Source: Thalassolituus sp. UBA674
Lineage (GTDB): Bacteria; Pseudomonadota; Gammaproteobacteria; Pseudomonadales; Oceanobacteraceae
Reading direction: 5' to 3'
Length of the DNA stretch: 64,000 nucleotides
NCBI GenBank assembly: GCA_002298335.1
Contig: DBNK01000027.1
Location: 147,373-211,372, forward strand
Below are positions 8,829 to 17,536 of this stretch, one piece after another. Numbering within the stretch: the first letter of the stretch is position 1; each line of letters starts with the position of its first letter. A program made the translations under genes and the position numbers. Under the pieces are notes generated by a model. The model saw only the letters and a program-made list of their open reading frames with translations, was not told the DNA's origin and searched no databases.

Positions 8829-9521
8829 TCAGCTGACCTTATCCACCGTTACCTGAGCATCACGTTCCAGATCCGCCAGGTTTTCCTTCGCCCAGTTGAT
8901 CGCCTGTACGCGGTTGCTGACACCGATTTTGCGGAAGAGGTTATAGATGTGTGTTTTCACCGTGTGCATACTCACATTCAGTGCCTGAGCAATCTGGGTA
9001 TTGGTCGCACCGGTCGCCGTATACTGCAGAATCTGTTTCTCGCGGCGGGTGAGGATATTGGCCTCGTCATGGTGACGCGGACGCTGACGGGTACGTTCCA
9101 GATACTCCCCCATCAACTGACGCGGCAGCCAGTACTCGCCATCGAAGATACCTTCGATACCGCGGCACAGATGTTCCTGAGAACCTTCACGGTAGAATAC
9201 GCCCTTCACCATGGGCCACAGAATCAGCTGCTCAACTTCGGCATTGTCCACCACGTTGAAGAAAGCCACTGTGATATCCGCATCCTGATCACAGAGGTGA
9301 TCCAGCAGAGGTACAAGTCGCTCTGAGCCGCCTTCACTGACATCGATGAGTGCAAGATAATGGGTACCCGTATCGTAGTTCCTGTTCCAGTGATTTCCGT
9401 CCACTGGTTCAGAGTCGATGCCGGTAAACTGACTGATATAGCCATTGAGCAGGGTGATCTGCAGATTATGCTGGCCAAACAGAAGAATCTTCTTATTGAG
9501 CTGGTTATCGTCCTTATTCAT
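8829..9521 (-). CDS. CsgD/VpsT-family LuxR-type response regulator
   Basis: 230 aa. The N-terminal half is an atypical receiver-like domain and the C-terminal half a LuxR helix-turn-helix (LTRREKQILQYTATGATNTQIAQ, then NVSMHTVKTHIYNLFRKIGV), very close to CsgD in layout and sequence. CsgD/VpsT proteins switch on curli or exopolysaccharide genes during biofilm formation. VpsT binds c-di-GMP through a W[F/L/M][T/S]R motif; the equivalent position here reads WLPR, close but with Pro in place of Thr/Ser. It is divergent from the YajR-like gene, with a perfect palindrome between them. Confidence 0.85.
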   Translation of the reverse strand: MNKDDNQLNKKILLFGQHNLQITLLNGYISQFTGIDSEPVDGNHWNRNYDTGTHYLALIDVSEGGSERLVPLLDHLCDQDADITVAFFNVVDNAEVEQLILWPMVKGVFYREGSQEHLCRGIEGIFDGEYWLPRQLMGEYLERTRQRPRHHDEANILTRREKQILQYTATGATNTQIAQALNVSMHTVKTHIYNLFRKIGVSNRVQAINWAKENLADLERDAQVTVDKVS

Positions 9522-9587
9522 GATGCTTGCGCTTCCTTTGTTATTGCCCTTTCCTGAGTTGTCGCGCGGACAGCTATTCCATTCTAC

Positions 9588-9601
9588 TTAAGTGCACTTA
9601 A
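9588..9601. promoter_or_regulatory. Perfect 14-bp palindrome in the divergent csgD-like/yajR-like intergenic region
   Basis: TTAAGTGCACTTAA is self-complementary over all 14 bases. It lies 67-80 bp upstream of the CsgD-like ATG and about 92 bp upstream of the transporter ATG. Size and place suit a dimeric regulator operator. Autoregulation by the CsgD-like protein is a guess. Confidence 0.5.
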
Positions 9602-9692
9602 AAGACCAGTGAACTTATGTAACTAACGAATGCACCAACAGCATAGCTTAAATCTGGTAGACTGCGGCCTCCCTGAACCCAACTGATAACTT

Positions 9693-11075
9693 ATGACAGG
9701 CATTAATACCTTACCTCCGGCTAAGGAGAAGTGGGCCGTCGTCTCTCTGGCCTCACTTTACGCTTTCCGTATGCTCGGCCTGTTCATGGTGCTGCCCGTT
9801 ATGATGCTGGAGGGCAGCCATCTGACAGGCGCAACGCCACAGCTGCTCGGCCTGGCAATGGGTGTCTATGGCCTGTCGCAGGCCCTGCTGCAGATCCCGG
9901 CGGGGGCACTTTCAGACCGTATCGGGCGTAAGCCGGTCATTATCGGTGGCCTGCTGATTTTCGCTGCGGGCAGCGTACTGGCGGCAACCTCAGACAGCAT
10001 CTGGGGCGTTGTGGCCGGGCGTGCACTGCAGGGCTGTGGCGCCATTGCCAGCGCCATCATGGCCCTGGTCACTGACATCACCCGTGACGAAAACCGCATG
10101 AAGGCCATGGCCACGATAGGTGCCAGTATCGGTCTGTCGTTTTCGGCGGCTCTGATTCTTGGTCCGGCACTGGCCGCTGCAGGTGGCCTGACCGCCATCT
10201 TTGGTGTGACCGCCCTGCTGGCTCTGATCGGAATCGGTATTGTGCTGACCCTGCCTTCTCCGCCCCGGCGTCAGCACCGTGATGCATCAGCCGCCCTGCC
10301 GGATGTGATTAAACAGCTGAAGAATCCGGCCATGTGGCCACTGATCACGGGTGTCTTCCTGCTGCACGCCCTGATGGTGATTATTTTCTCTGCCGTGCCT
10401 GGTCAGCTGACCGCCGCCGGACTGCCGGCTGACAGTCACAGCCTGCTGTACCTGCCGGTCCTGATCGCCTCCTTCGTACTGATGGTGCCGCTGATCATCA
10501 TTGCCGAGAAAAAACAGCAGATGAAGCGCATTGTTGCTACCGGTGCCCTGCTGCTGGCTTCTGCCCTGCTGCTGATGGGAAGCGCACGTCAGTTATGGCA
10601 CTGGGTGGCTCTGCTGATCCTGTATTTCTGGGGCTTCAATCTGCTGGAGGCCAGCCTGCCCTCCTGGCTGAGCAAAATCGCCCCGGCCGGTTCACGTGGC
10701 AGTGCCATGGGTATCTTCTCGACGTTCCAGTTTGCCGGTGCTTTCGCTGGCGGACTCAGCGGCGGCTGGCTACTGGCCCATGCCAGTCCCGGCTTTCTGT
10801 TTGTCGTGCCGGGGGCATTAATGATACTTTGGTGGTTTATGGTTCTGCGCGCCAAAGCGCCGCAGCATCTCACCAGCGTACGTCTGGCGGCAAGCCCGGA
10901 CACCGGGCCTGATGTGACCAGCCGTCTGCAGCAACTGCCGGGCGTCGCTGATGTTCTGTACATTCCGGCAGAACAGGCTATTTATCTCAAAGTCAGTGCC
11001 GAATCTTTCAAGCATGAAGACGCACTGACCATTATCGGACCCACAGGAGAAGAACATGGGGCGCAGTGTCAATAA
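9693..11075 (+). CDS. MFS transporter with C-terminal YAM-like domain (YajR type)
   Basis: 460 aa with about 12 hydrophobic segments. The motif-A loop SDRIGRKPVIIGG follows helix 2, as in drug/proton antiporters of the major facilitator superfamily. After the last helix a soluble tail of about 65 residues contains VTSRLQQLPGVADVLYIP, resembling the ferredoxin-like YAM domain of E. coli YajR (454 aa). The substrate is unknown. The last 20 bp overlap ssb, so translation of the two is probably coupled; the uvrA/MFS/ssb neighbourhood is known from pseudomonads. Confidence 0.88.
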   Translation: MTGINTLPPAKEKWAVVSLASLYAFRMLGLFMVLPVMMLEGSHLTGATPQLLGLAMGVYGLSQALLQIPAGALSDRIGRKPVIIGGLLIFAAGSVLAATSDSIWGVVAGRALQGCGAIASAIMALVTDITRDENRMKAMATIGASIGLSFSAALILGPALAAAGGLTAIFGVTALLALIGIGIVLTLPSPPRRQHRDASAALPDVIKQLKNPAMWPLITGVFLLHALMVIIFSAVPGQLTAAGLPADSHSLLYLPVLIASFVLMVPLIIIAEKKQQMKRIVATGALLLASALLLMGSARQLWHWVALLILYFWGFNLLEASLPSWLSKIAPAGSRGSAMGIFSTFQFAGAFAGGLSGGWLLAHASPGFLFVVPGALMILWWFMVLRAKAPQHLTSVRLAASPDTGPDVTSRLQQLPGVADVLYIPAEQAIYLKVSAESFKHEDALTIIGPTGEEHGAQCQ

Positions 11076-11670
11076 AGTAACTTTAATCGGGACCCTGGGA
11101 CGCGATCCGGAAGTACGTTACCTGCCCAATGGTAATGCCGTCGCCAATCTGTCTCTGGCCACTGACGAGAGCTACAACGACAAGTCAACCGGTCAGAAAG
11201 TGGAACAGACCGAATGGCACCGCCTGACCGTGTATGGCCGCCTGGCAGAGATCTGCCAGCAATACCTGAAGAAGGGTTCACGCGCCTATTTTGAAGGCCG
11301 TCTGCGCACCCGTGAATGGGAGAAGGACGGTGTGAAACGCTACACCACCGAGATCATCTGTAACGACATGATGATGCTGGACTCGCGCGAAGGCGGCATG
11401 GGTTCCGGCGCTCCGATGGGTGGCCAGCAGCCAACCAGTCCGGCGCAGGTGGCCAACAACATGGGCATGGGTTATCAGCAGCCACCTCAGCAGCCGATGC
11501 AGAACAGCGGTTATCAGAACGCGCCGCAGCAGCGTCCGCCTCAGGGCAATCAGGGCGGTGGTTACGGTAATCAGGGTGGCGGTTATCAGCAGCCTCCGCA
11601 GCAGCCACAGCGTCAGGCGCCACAGCCCAGCAACAACTTTGATGATTTTGACGACGACATCCCGTTCTGA
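11056..11670 (+). CDS. ssb: Single-stranded DNA-binding protein
   Basis: 204 aa. The N-terminal OB fold (about 1-110) carries typical sequence: SVNKVTLIGTLGRDPEVRY, TEWHRLTVYGRLAE and YTTEIICNDMMML. A flexible Gln/Gly/Pro/Asn-rich linker with GNQGGGYGNQGGGYQQPPQQ-type repeats follows. The tail ends DFDDDIPF, the conserved acidic tip that recruits replication and repair proteins. Start ATG 11056 has AGGAGAAGAAC just upstream, inside the end of the MFS gene. Confidence 0.97.
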   Translation: MGRSVNKVTLIGTLGRDPEVRYLPNGNAVANLSLATDESYNDKSTGQKVEQTEWHRLTVYGRLAEICQQYLKKGSRAYFEGRLRTREWEKDGVKRYTTEIICNDMMMLDSREGGMGSGAPMGGQQPTSPAQVANNMGMGYQQPPQQPMQNSGYQNAPQQRPPQGNQGGGYGNQGGGYQQPPQQPQRQAPQPSNNFDDFDDDIPF

Positions 11671-11676
11671 TCATGC

Positions 11677-11702
11677 TGCCGGATAACCTGAGTTATCCGG
11701 CA
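11677..11702 (+). terminator. ssb: Strong hairpin after ssb
   Basis: TGCCGGATAAC, loop CTGA, GTTATCCGGCA: an 11-bp perfect stem starting 6 bp after the ssb stop and followed by TTCTCCC. The T-run is weak, but the site lies between convergent genes (ssb and oleate hydratase) and probably serves both. Confidence 0.7.
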
Positions 11703-11711
11703 TTCTCCCTC

Positions 11712-13640
11712 CTAGCGGTGTCTTTTCAGCACCTCGCCCAACGTCTCAAACCAACCGCCAATCAGGGTTTTTATCCCGGCAATATCATCCAGGATATGAT
11801 GCGGCTCTTCTTCCGGAAGCGGAGGCAGAATATGCGCAAAGTAGGTGTCTTTCAGTAACCGGTGCAGCAACCGTTCACCCGGGAATGGCTTACCGTTACT
11901 CAGTGCCCGCGCACCTTTCAACAGGTTGCGGATATCGTACTGGGTCGGGCTGATATCGGCGACCTGCTTGCGGATACCCAGCAGCTCATACACGCCGATT
12001 CTGGCGGTGCGGACCGAGCTCTCCATCGTGAAAACCACGTCGTTACTGGTTTCGACAAACTGACCGAGTAACGCCAGGTTCCGGCAGCCTTCCGGGACCA
12101 CCCGTGGCCGGTCGCCTGCAGCCCGTGGCATAAACTCAGCCGTAATGTAGGGCATCAGTGCGGTACGCACCTTAGTCGCCGCCTCAATCTCTTCCAGCTC
12201 GTCTTTCAGGCCCAGGTGATAACAGATCTCCCGCAGGATCTCACGGCCGGTGCACTCACGCATCGGCCTGGCTACATAATCTCCGGGCAGGTCCGTGCGC
12301 AGCGCATAGGCCCAGGCAACCAGCACATCGTCCGGCTGCTCCCGGAAGTGTGGCTGACGGTTGAGGGTGACACTCAGCACCCAGGATGAATCCGTAAAGG
12401 TGATGATGCCGCCGGTGACTGTACGCCCCGAATACGGATCATTGACGGCAAGTTCGGTTATGCGCCGGGTCAGCGCCGAGGGAAAGCAGGTCAGGGTCGC
12501 TGACTCCCACAGAGAGCGACCGGTGTCACCACAGAATTTCTCCGGCTTACCGAAGCGTGCTGAACGGCGTGCCAGGTTCTGCCACAATACCCAGTCGCTG
12601 TCGGGGCCCGGATCGTACTGACCGCGCTGCAGGACCGGTACAGAATCCATGTCGCCATAGGCGCTGCCCTCCGTCATGGAGCCGGTCAGGGCCAGCACCA
12701 GATCATCGTTACCAACGGCGATGCTCTGCGGTGCATCGGCACTGCCTGACACCAGTGCGGTGACCGTCAGCTGGTCACCATCTTCGCGGAACTCCAGATC
12801 CCGGATGCGCGCCTGCTGTACAAAGCGAACGCCTTTTTCACGCAGCATGCGCTCCAGTGGCTGCACAAAACTCTCATATTGATTGTATTTGGGGAAGACC
12901 AGAGCTGACATGTCATTCAGGCCATCAATCGCATCCAGAAAGCGGTGCATATACAGCTTCATTTCCAGCAGGCTGTGCCAGTTCTGGAACGCAAACATGG
13001 AGCGCCAGAAGAACCAGAAATTGGTCTCCAGAAAGCTCTCACTGAAATAGTCTTCAATGGTCAGGTCATCCAGCTCATCTTTACGCTTGAGCAGAAGTTT
13101 CAGCAGTTCCCACTGATGACCACGGCTGAGTCCGAAGTCACTGAAGTCCTGTATCTGCCCACACTGATGCATCAGCCGCGCACGGGAATAATTCGGATCG
13201 TTGTCGTTCAGCAACCGGTATTCATCCAGCACGCTGAAACCTTCCGGCAGTTCAAGAGCTGGCACCTCCTGAAACAGGTCCCAGAAATTATCGTAATTCC
13301 AGTTCATCTCACGGCCACCACGGATCAGGTAACCTTCCTGGGCGTTGCCGCTGCCATCCAGCGAACCGCCAGCCGTCTCATGCGTTTCGTAGAGGGTGAT
13401 GTTTTCTGCCGGCATATGGCCATCGCGGATCAGATAAAAAGCCGCCGCCAGACCGGCAATACCGCCCCCGATAATGTGTGTGCGACGTGTCTCAATCCCC
13501 GGCGTCGGTAACGGCCGGAAACGCATGTAGGGTCCGGTCATGTCCGGTGGTGGCAAAGTGTTCTGAGGGGTGTTGCTCCAGTAACCTGAAGTGGCATCGG
13601 CTTCGGTAATAAACGGGTGTCCGGAAGATGAATCGGTCAT
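11712..13640 (-). CDS. ohyA: Oleate hydratase (MCRA family)
   Basis: FAD-dependent hydration of oleic acid to 10-hydroxystearic acid, associated with unsaturated fatty-acid detoxification. 642 aa, in the family range. The FAD-binding motif is IIGGGIAGLAAAFYLI (about 57-72), followed by the family GGREMNWNYDNFWDLF segment that holds the catalytic Glu. The rest (PKYNQYESFVQPLERML, DRPRVVPEGCRNLALLGQF) matches the family closely. There is no signal peptide. It faces ssb and lies next to rpoS, with rpoS terminator sequence in the gap, so it is probably transcribed alone. Confidence 0.92.
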   Translation of the reverse strand: MTDSSSGHPFITEADATSGYWSNTPQNTLPPPDMTGPYMRFRPLPTPGIETRRTHIIGGGIAGLAAAFYLIRDGHMPAENITLYETHETAGGSLDGSGNAQEGYLIRGGREMNWNYDNFWDLFQEVPALELPEGFSVLDEYRLLNDNDPNYSRARLMHQCGQIQDFSDFGLSRGHQWELLKLLLKRKDELDDLTIEDYFSESFLETNFWFFWRSMFAFQNWHSLLEMKLYMHRFLDAIDGLNDMSALVFPKYNQYESFVQPLERMLREKGVRFVQQARIRDLEFREDGDQLTVTALVSGSADAPQSIAVGNDDLVLALTGSMTEGSAYGDMDSVPVLQRGQYDPGPDSDWVLWQNLARRSARFGKPEKFCGDTGRSLWESATLTCFPSALTRRITELAVNDPYSGRTVTGGIITFTDSSWVLSVTLNRQPHFREQPDDVLVAWAYALRTDLPGDYVARPMRECTGREILREICYHLGLKDELEEIEAATKVRTALMPYITAEFMPRAAGDRPRVVPEGCRNLALLGQFVETSNDVVFTMESSVRTARIGVYELLGIRKQVADISPTQYDIRNLLKGARALSNGKPFPGERLLHRLLKDTYFAHILPPLPEEEPHHILDDIAGIKTLIGGWFETLGEVLKRHR

Positions 13641-13821
13641 GGCAGGAACTCCAGGTGAAATACCGCTGAAAAATGGCGGGCAGGGCCAATAGTGCGATAA
13701 ATCCGGATGTCAGCAGCTGATAAAAATCAATTTGTTCAGTAATAGATTCAGTGCAAGAGTTTCAAAGAAGAACAAATGCTCAGAAAACTGAATTTATGAA
13801 ACTTTCATAACAGACGGGCAC

Positions 13822-13846
13822 AAAAAAACCGGCAGTCGCCGGCTTT
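13822..13846 (-). terminator. rpoS: rpoS terminator
   Basis: Read on the minus strand: CCGGC, loop GACT, GCCGG, then seven T. It begins 23 bp after the rpoS stop. A textbook intrinsic terminator with a short, GC-rich stem. Confidence 0.85.
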
Positions 13847-13868
13847 CCTGTTCCTGAAGAAGGTATCC

Positions 13869-14852
13869 TCAGCCTGCGTGGCCGAAGATGGTTTCTGCAT
13901 CCAGACCATGTTGTTCCATGATCTCACGCAGACGGCGCAGTGCCTCAACCTGAATCTGACGTACGCGCTCGCGGGTCAGACCGATTTCACGGCCCACATC
14001 TTCCAGTGTGCTGGTTTCGTGACCACGCAGACCGAAACGGCGGGACAGCACCTCGCGCTGCTTCTCCGGCAGTTCTTCAATCCAGCGGTCGAGGTTGGAC
14101 TGCACATCGTCATTCTGCAGCTGAGTGCCCGGATCTTCGATACGGTCATCCGCAATGGTATCCAGAATCGACTTTTCAGAGTTCGCACCCAGTGGGGTAT
14201 CGATAGAGGTTACGCGCTCGTTCAGCTTGAGCATGCGCTTAACGTCTTCTACCGGCTTTTCCAGCAGTTCGGCGATCTCTTCTGCGGTTGGCTCGTGATC
14301 CAGCTTCTGAGTCAGCTCACGGGCAGCACGCAGGTATACATTCAGTTCTTTGACCACATGAATCGGCAGACGGATGGTACGGGTCTGGTTCATGATGGCA
14401 CGTTCGATGGTCTGACGGATCCACCAGGTTGCGTAGGTGGAGAAGCGGAAGCCACGCTCCGGATCAAACTTTTCAACGGCACGGATCAGACCCAGGTTGC
14501 CTTCTTCGATCAGATCCAGCAGTGACAGGCCGCGGTTGATGTAGCGGCGGGAGATTTTCACCACCAGTCGCAGGTTACTTTCAATCATGCGGCGGCGGCC
14601 AAGCTCGTCCCCCTTACGGGCCAGACGGGCATAATGAATTTCTTCTTCTGCAGACAACAGTGGCGAGAAGCCGATCTCACTCAGATACATCTGAGTGGCA
14701 TCCAGGGTCCGTCCGGATGTGTCAGCCGCAAACCGCTCTTCTGCGTGATCGTCGTCGCTGTCGGACGCCATCACATCATCAGTATCAGAGTCTTCGACTG
14801 AGTAACCTTCGTCTTCGAGTTCTTCCAGAATTTCGCGCTGTTGGACTGCCAT
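13869..14852 (-). CDS. rpoS: RNA polymerase sigma factor RpoS
   Basis: Stationary-phase and general-stress sigma factor. 327 aa with sigma-70 regions in order: region 1.2 (DATQMYLSEIGFSPLLSAEEE), region 2 (ESNLRLVVKISRRYINRG, DLIEEGNLGLIRAVEKFD, YATWWIRQTIERAI), region 3 (RTIRLPIHVVKELN) and region 4 (TLEDVGREIGLTRERVRQIQ). The N-terminus is acidic. It follows nlpD by 97 bp, the standard gammaproteobacterial order; rpoS promoters often lie inside nlpD. Confidence 0.98.
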   Translation of the reverse strand: MAVQQREILEELEDEGYSVEDSDTDDVMASDSDDDHAEERFAADTSGRTLDATQMYLSEIGFSPLLSAEEEIHYARLARKGDELGRRRMIESNLRLVVKISRRYINRGLSLLDLIEEGNLGLIRAVEKFDPERGFRFSTYATWWIRQTIERAIMNQTRTIRLPIHVVKELNVYLRAARELTQKLDHEPTAEEIAELLEKPVEDVKRMLKLNERVTSIDTPLGANSEKSILDTIADDRIEDPGTQLQNDDVQSNLDRWIEELPEKQREVLSRRFGLRGHETSTLEDVGREIGLTRERVRQIQVEALRRLREIMEQHGLDAETIFGHAG

Positions 14853-14949
14853 GTTGAATCCCGCCTTCTTGGTATTGTTATTCCCCGTCTGAAAATAGAT
14901 ACATAATTCAGACCAGAATATACGTTAACTTTGAGATTGACCGCTTTTG

Positions 14950-15714
14950 TTACATTCCCGGAAGGAATCTCAGCGGATCAACAGGCTTTCCGTTTTCACG
15001 GATCTCGAAGTGCAGTTTCACTTCATCAGTGCCTGTAGAACCTGTTTCGGCAATCTTCTCACCCGCTTTAATCGTCTGATTTTCGCGGACCAGTATGCGG
15101 CTGGCATGTGCATAGGCACTGAGGAATCTGTCGTTGTGACGGACAATGATGAGGTTACCGTACCCTCTGAGCCCCGTACCGGCATACACGACAGTTCCTG
15201 CCGCTGCTGCCAAAACAGGTTCACCCAAAGAAGTACCGATATCAATCCCCTTGTTGACGGGCTTGGAGGCCGAGAAGCGGGCGACAATCTTGCCATTTGC
15301 GGGCCAGATCCATTGGCTGACCTGTGCATCTGCGGGCATTTCAGGCGGTTTTCCTGCGCCAGGCGTCGTCACTTGCGGCGGCTGTACGCTGCCCCCCGGC
15401 TGAACTGACGGCTTTTTGACAGCGACCGGACCCGGGGTGACCGGAGCGGAACCCCCTCCGCGCACGTCAATTTTCTGACCCGGGTAGATGGTATAAGGGT
15501 AAGGGATGGAGTTAGCACTTGCTAACTGACGATAGTCGAGTCCGTAGCGAAAAGCGATGGCATACAGGGTGTCGCCACGGCTGACGGTGTAATATCCGGA
15601 ATCCGGAATCCGGTAACCGAACTTCTGATCGACAGAGACAAATCCACCTTCTGAAGAGCAGGCTGCCAGAATAATGACGGCGGTCAGAAGGATGATTGGA
15701 CGGGCTCTGTGCAT
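14950..15714 (-). CDS. nlpD: NlpD-type murein hydrolase activator lipoprotein
   Basis: 254 aa. Lipoprotein signal with lipobox LAAC at Cys19, a LysM peptidoglycan-binding domain (YYTVSRGDTLYAIAFRYG, about 42-85), a Pro-rich linker and a C-terminal LytM/M23 domain. Metal ligands of active M23 enzymes are missing: the HxxxD position reads KGIDIG, and the HxH motif reads KLHFEIR. This is the degenerate pattern of E. coli NlpD, which activates AmiC at the septum rather than cutting the wall. It is separated from the upstream DUF368 gene by an AT-rich 186 bp and a terminator, so it has its own promoter. Confidence 0.94.
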   Translation of the reverse strand: MHRARPIILLTAVIILAACSSEGGFVSVDQKFGYRIPDSGYYTVSRGDTLYAIAFRYGLDYRQLASANSIPYPYTIYPGQKIDVRGGGSAPVTPGPVAVKKPSVQPGGSVQPPQVTTPGAGKPPEMPADAQVSQWIWPANGKIVARFSASKPVNKGIDIGTSLGEPVLAAAAGTVVYAGTGLRGYGNLIIVRHNDRFLSAYAHASRILVRENQTIKAGEKIAETGSTGTDEVKLHFEIRENGKPVDPLRFLPGM

Positions 15715-15888
15715 GATTTTTTTTTCTGATGTTTTTTTGACGACTGAATTTAGCGGTAAATACCACGGAATACGAAATCGGTATTAATAATCCTTAAGGG
15801 AATATATATTTTCAATTCTTATTCCCAAATAATCTTAAAAACAGCAATTTACTCTGTATACCAATGGTAACTCTGTGTAACTGATGGC

Positions 15889-15915
15889 GTAAAAAGCCAT
15901 TCAGTGGCTTTTTAC
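15889..15915 (-). terminator. Terminator spanning the stop codon of the DUF368 gene
   Basis: GTAAAAAGCCA and TGGCTTTTTAC form an 11-bp perfect stem around a 5-nt loop. The stop codon (15901-15903) is in the loop. The A/T ends make it usable from either strand. It splits the ftsB-to-DUF368 block from nlpD-rpoS. Confidence 0.75.
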
Positions 15916-16800
15916 TGCCCATTTTTCCAGTATCAGAACAGACACAACTCCCAATCCCGCAAGTAAGACCGCAGCAAACAGATGAATATCCGCTACCGGC
16001 AGAACGTTCTGCTGGATGAAGGGCACCTCTGCTCCGTGGCTGTTAACCCGGGTCAGCAGGGTTTCCTTCCAGGGCCAGACCTTCACCAGAGAGCCTGCCA
16101 TAAAGCCGGTCAGTAAAGCGAGGAAAGTCGCATGATAATGGTGTAACAGCCACTGCAACAGATGAGAAAAGAGCAGCAGGCCGAGCACCGCGCCTGCGGC
16201 TAACGTCCCCAGAAACGTCAGATCCAACGTACTGACCGCGGCCATCACCGGGCCGTACAAGCCCATCAGCAACAGCATGAAACTGCCGGAAATACCGGGC
16301 AGGATCATGGCGCAGATGGCAATACTGCCCGCGACAAAAACCACCGGCAAAGTTGCAGCAACCTCAGTCGGCGTCGCCAGACTGACGCCCGCAGCAATTA
16401 CGGCCCCCATCACCACCGCCAGCAGCTGCGGAGCCCGCCAGTGCGGGATCTGACGCCCGATGTACCAGCAGGACGCCAGAATCAGACCGAAGAAGAAAGA
16501 CCAGAGGTATTCAGGGCCCACCGCCAGCAGATAGTGGATCAGTTTGGCCAGAGAAAGAATGGACATCAGGATACCGCTGCCCAGCGCCAGCAGAAAATTC
16601 CCATTGATGTGCCTCCAGGCGGCGGCCACGCCCTGCTCTTTCAGCAGCCCCAGCAAGGAAGGCCGGACGCGGGTGATCGACTGCAGCAAGGTGGTGTAAA
16701 TACCTGTGATAAAGGCAATGGTGCCACCTGAAACTCCGGGGACGACATCGGCCGCTCCCATCGCGATGCCTTTCAGAAAGACGGCAAAATAATTCATCAT
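15901..16800 (-). CDS. DUF368 membrane protein, predicted polyprenyl-phosphate transporter
   Basis: 299 aa, strongly hydrophobic with about 8 membrane segments and the DUF368 hallmark KGIAMGAADVVPGVSGGTIAF at the start, echoed by MILPGISGSFMLLLMG in the middle. Members of this family (PopT) have been shown to recycle undecaprenyl phosphate across the inner membrane for wall and polysaccharide synthesis. Its place 57 bp after pcm, in an operon with ispD/ispF (isoprenoid precursors) and ftsB (division), fits that role. Function is inferred from the family. Confidence 0.87.
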   Translation of the reverse strand: MMNYFAVFLKGIAMGAADVVPGVSGGTIAFITGIYTTLLQSITRVRPSLLGLLKEQGVAAAWRHINGNFLLALGSGILMSILSLAKLIHYLLAVGPEYLWSFFFGLILASCWYIGRQIPHWRAPQLLAVVMGAVIAAGVSLATPTEVAATLPVVFVAGSIAICAMILPGISGSFMLLLMGLYGPVMAAVSTLDLTFLGTLAAGAVLGLLLFSHLLQWLLHHYHATFLALLTGFMAGSLVKVWPWKETLLTRVNSHGAEVPFIQQNVLPVADIHLFAAVLLAGLGVVSVLILEKWAVKSH

Positions 16801-16857
16801 CTGTTACCGGATAACCCAGTTGCGTTACTGTTGCTGTTACCTATTCACCCAGTTGGG

Positions 16858-17535
16858 TTACCGTTGAATACCGGACAGAAAAGGGACGAATTTGGCAGAC
16901 TCAAGGGTCTTGCGGGAAAAATGCTGGCCATGGCGCGTAATGAGCACCAGCTTCTGCACGGCGCCACCGACCGGAATGACCATACGGCCACCGTCCACCA
17001 GCTGTTCCAGCAGAGATTGAGGCACTTCTTCCGGGGCTGCAGCCGCCAGAATGCCATCGTACGGGCCGTGCTCGGGCCAGCCCCAGGTACCGTCCGAAAG
17101 CGACGCACGGACATTCTGATAGCCCAGTGTTTCCAGGCGCTGGGCCGCCCTGCGCTGCAGCGGCTCGATACGCTCAACACTGAAAACCTCATCCACCAGT
17201 GGACTGAGAATGGCTGTCTGATAGCCGGAGCCGGTGCCCACTTCCAGCACCCGCTTGAGTGGTCCCGCCGCCAGCAGGGCCTCGGTCATACGCGCTACCG
17301 TGTACGGCTGACTGATGGTCTGGCCATGGCCAATCGGCAGGGCTGTGTCTTCATACGCGCGGTGAGCCAGTGCTTCATCCACGAATAAATGCCGTGGCGT
17401 GACGGCCATAACATCCAGCACAGCCTGAGACTTGATACCCGCATCTTTCAGGCGCTGCACCAGACGGTTGCGGGTACGCTGGGAAGTCATGCCGATGCCG
17501 TTAAGATCAAACCCCGTCACTCGTATATCCATCAT
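16858..17535 (-). CDS. pcm: Protein-L-isoaspartate O-methyltransferase
   Basis: Repairs isoaspartyl damage in proteins using S-adenosylmethionine. SAM-binding motif I is VLEVGTGSGYQTAIL; the family segment TALPIGHGQTISQPYTVARM precedes it. The longest frame starts at 17571 inside surE and adds 12 unlikely residues. ATG 17535 (MMDIRVTGFD) lies just after the surE stop, and ATG 17490 (MTSQRTRNRL) is a further option nearer the usual family length. Downstream of surE, as in many gammaproteobacteria. Confidence 0.95.
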   Translation of the reverse strand: MMDIRVTGFDLNGIGMTSQRTRNRLVQRLKDAGIKSQAVLDVMAVTPRHLFVDEALAHRAYEDTALPIGHGQTISQPYTVARMTEALLAAGPLKRVLEVGTGSGYQTAILSPLVDEVFSVERIEPLQRRAAQRLETLGYQNVRASLSDGTWGWPEHGPYDGILAAAAPEEVPQSLLEQLVDGGRMVIPVGGAVQKLVLITRHGQHFSRKTLESAKFVPFLSGIQR

Positions 17536-17536
17536 C

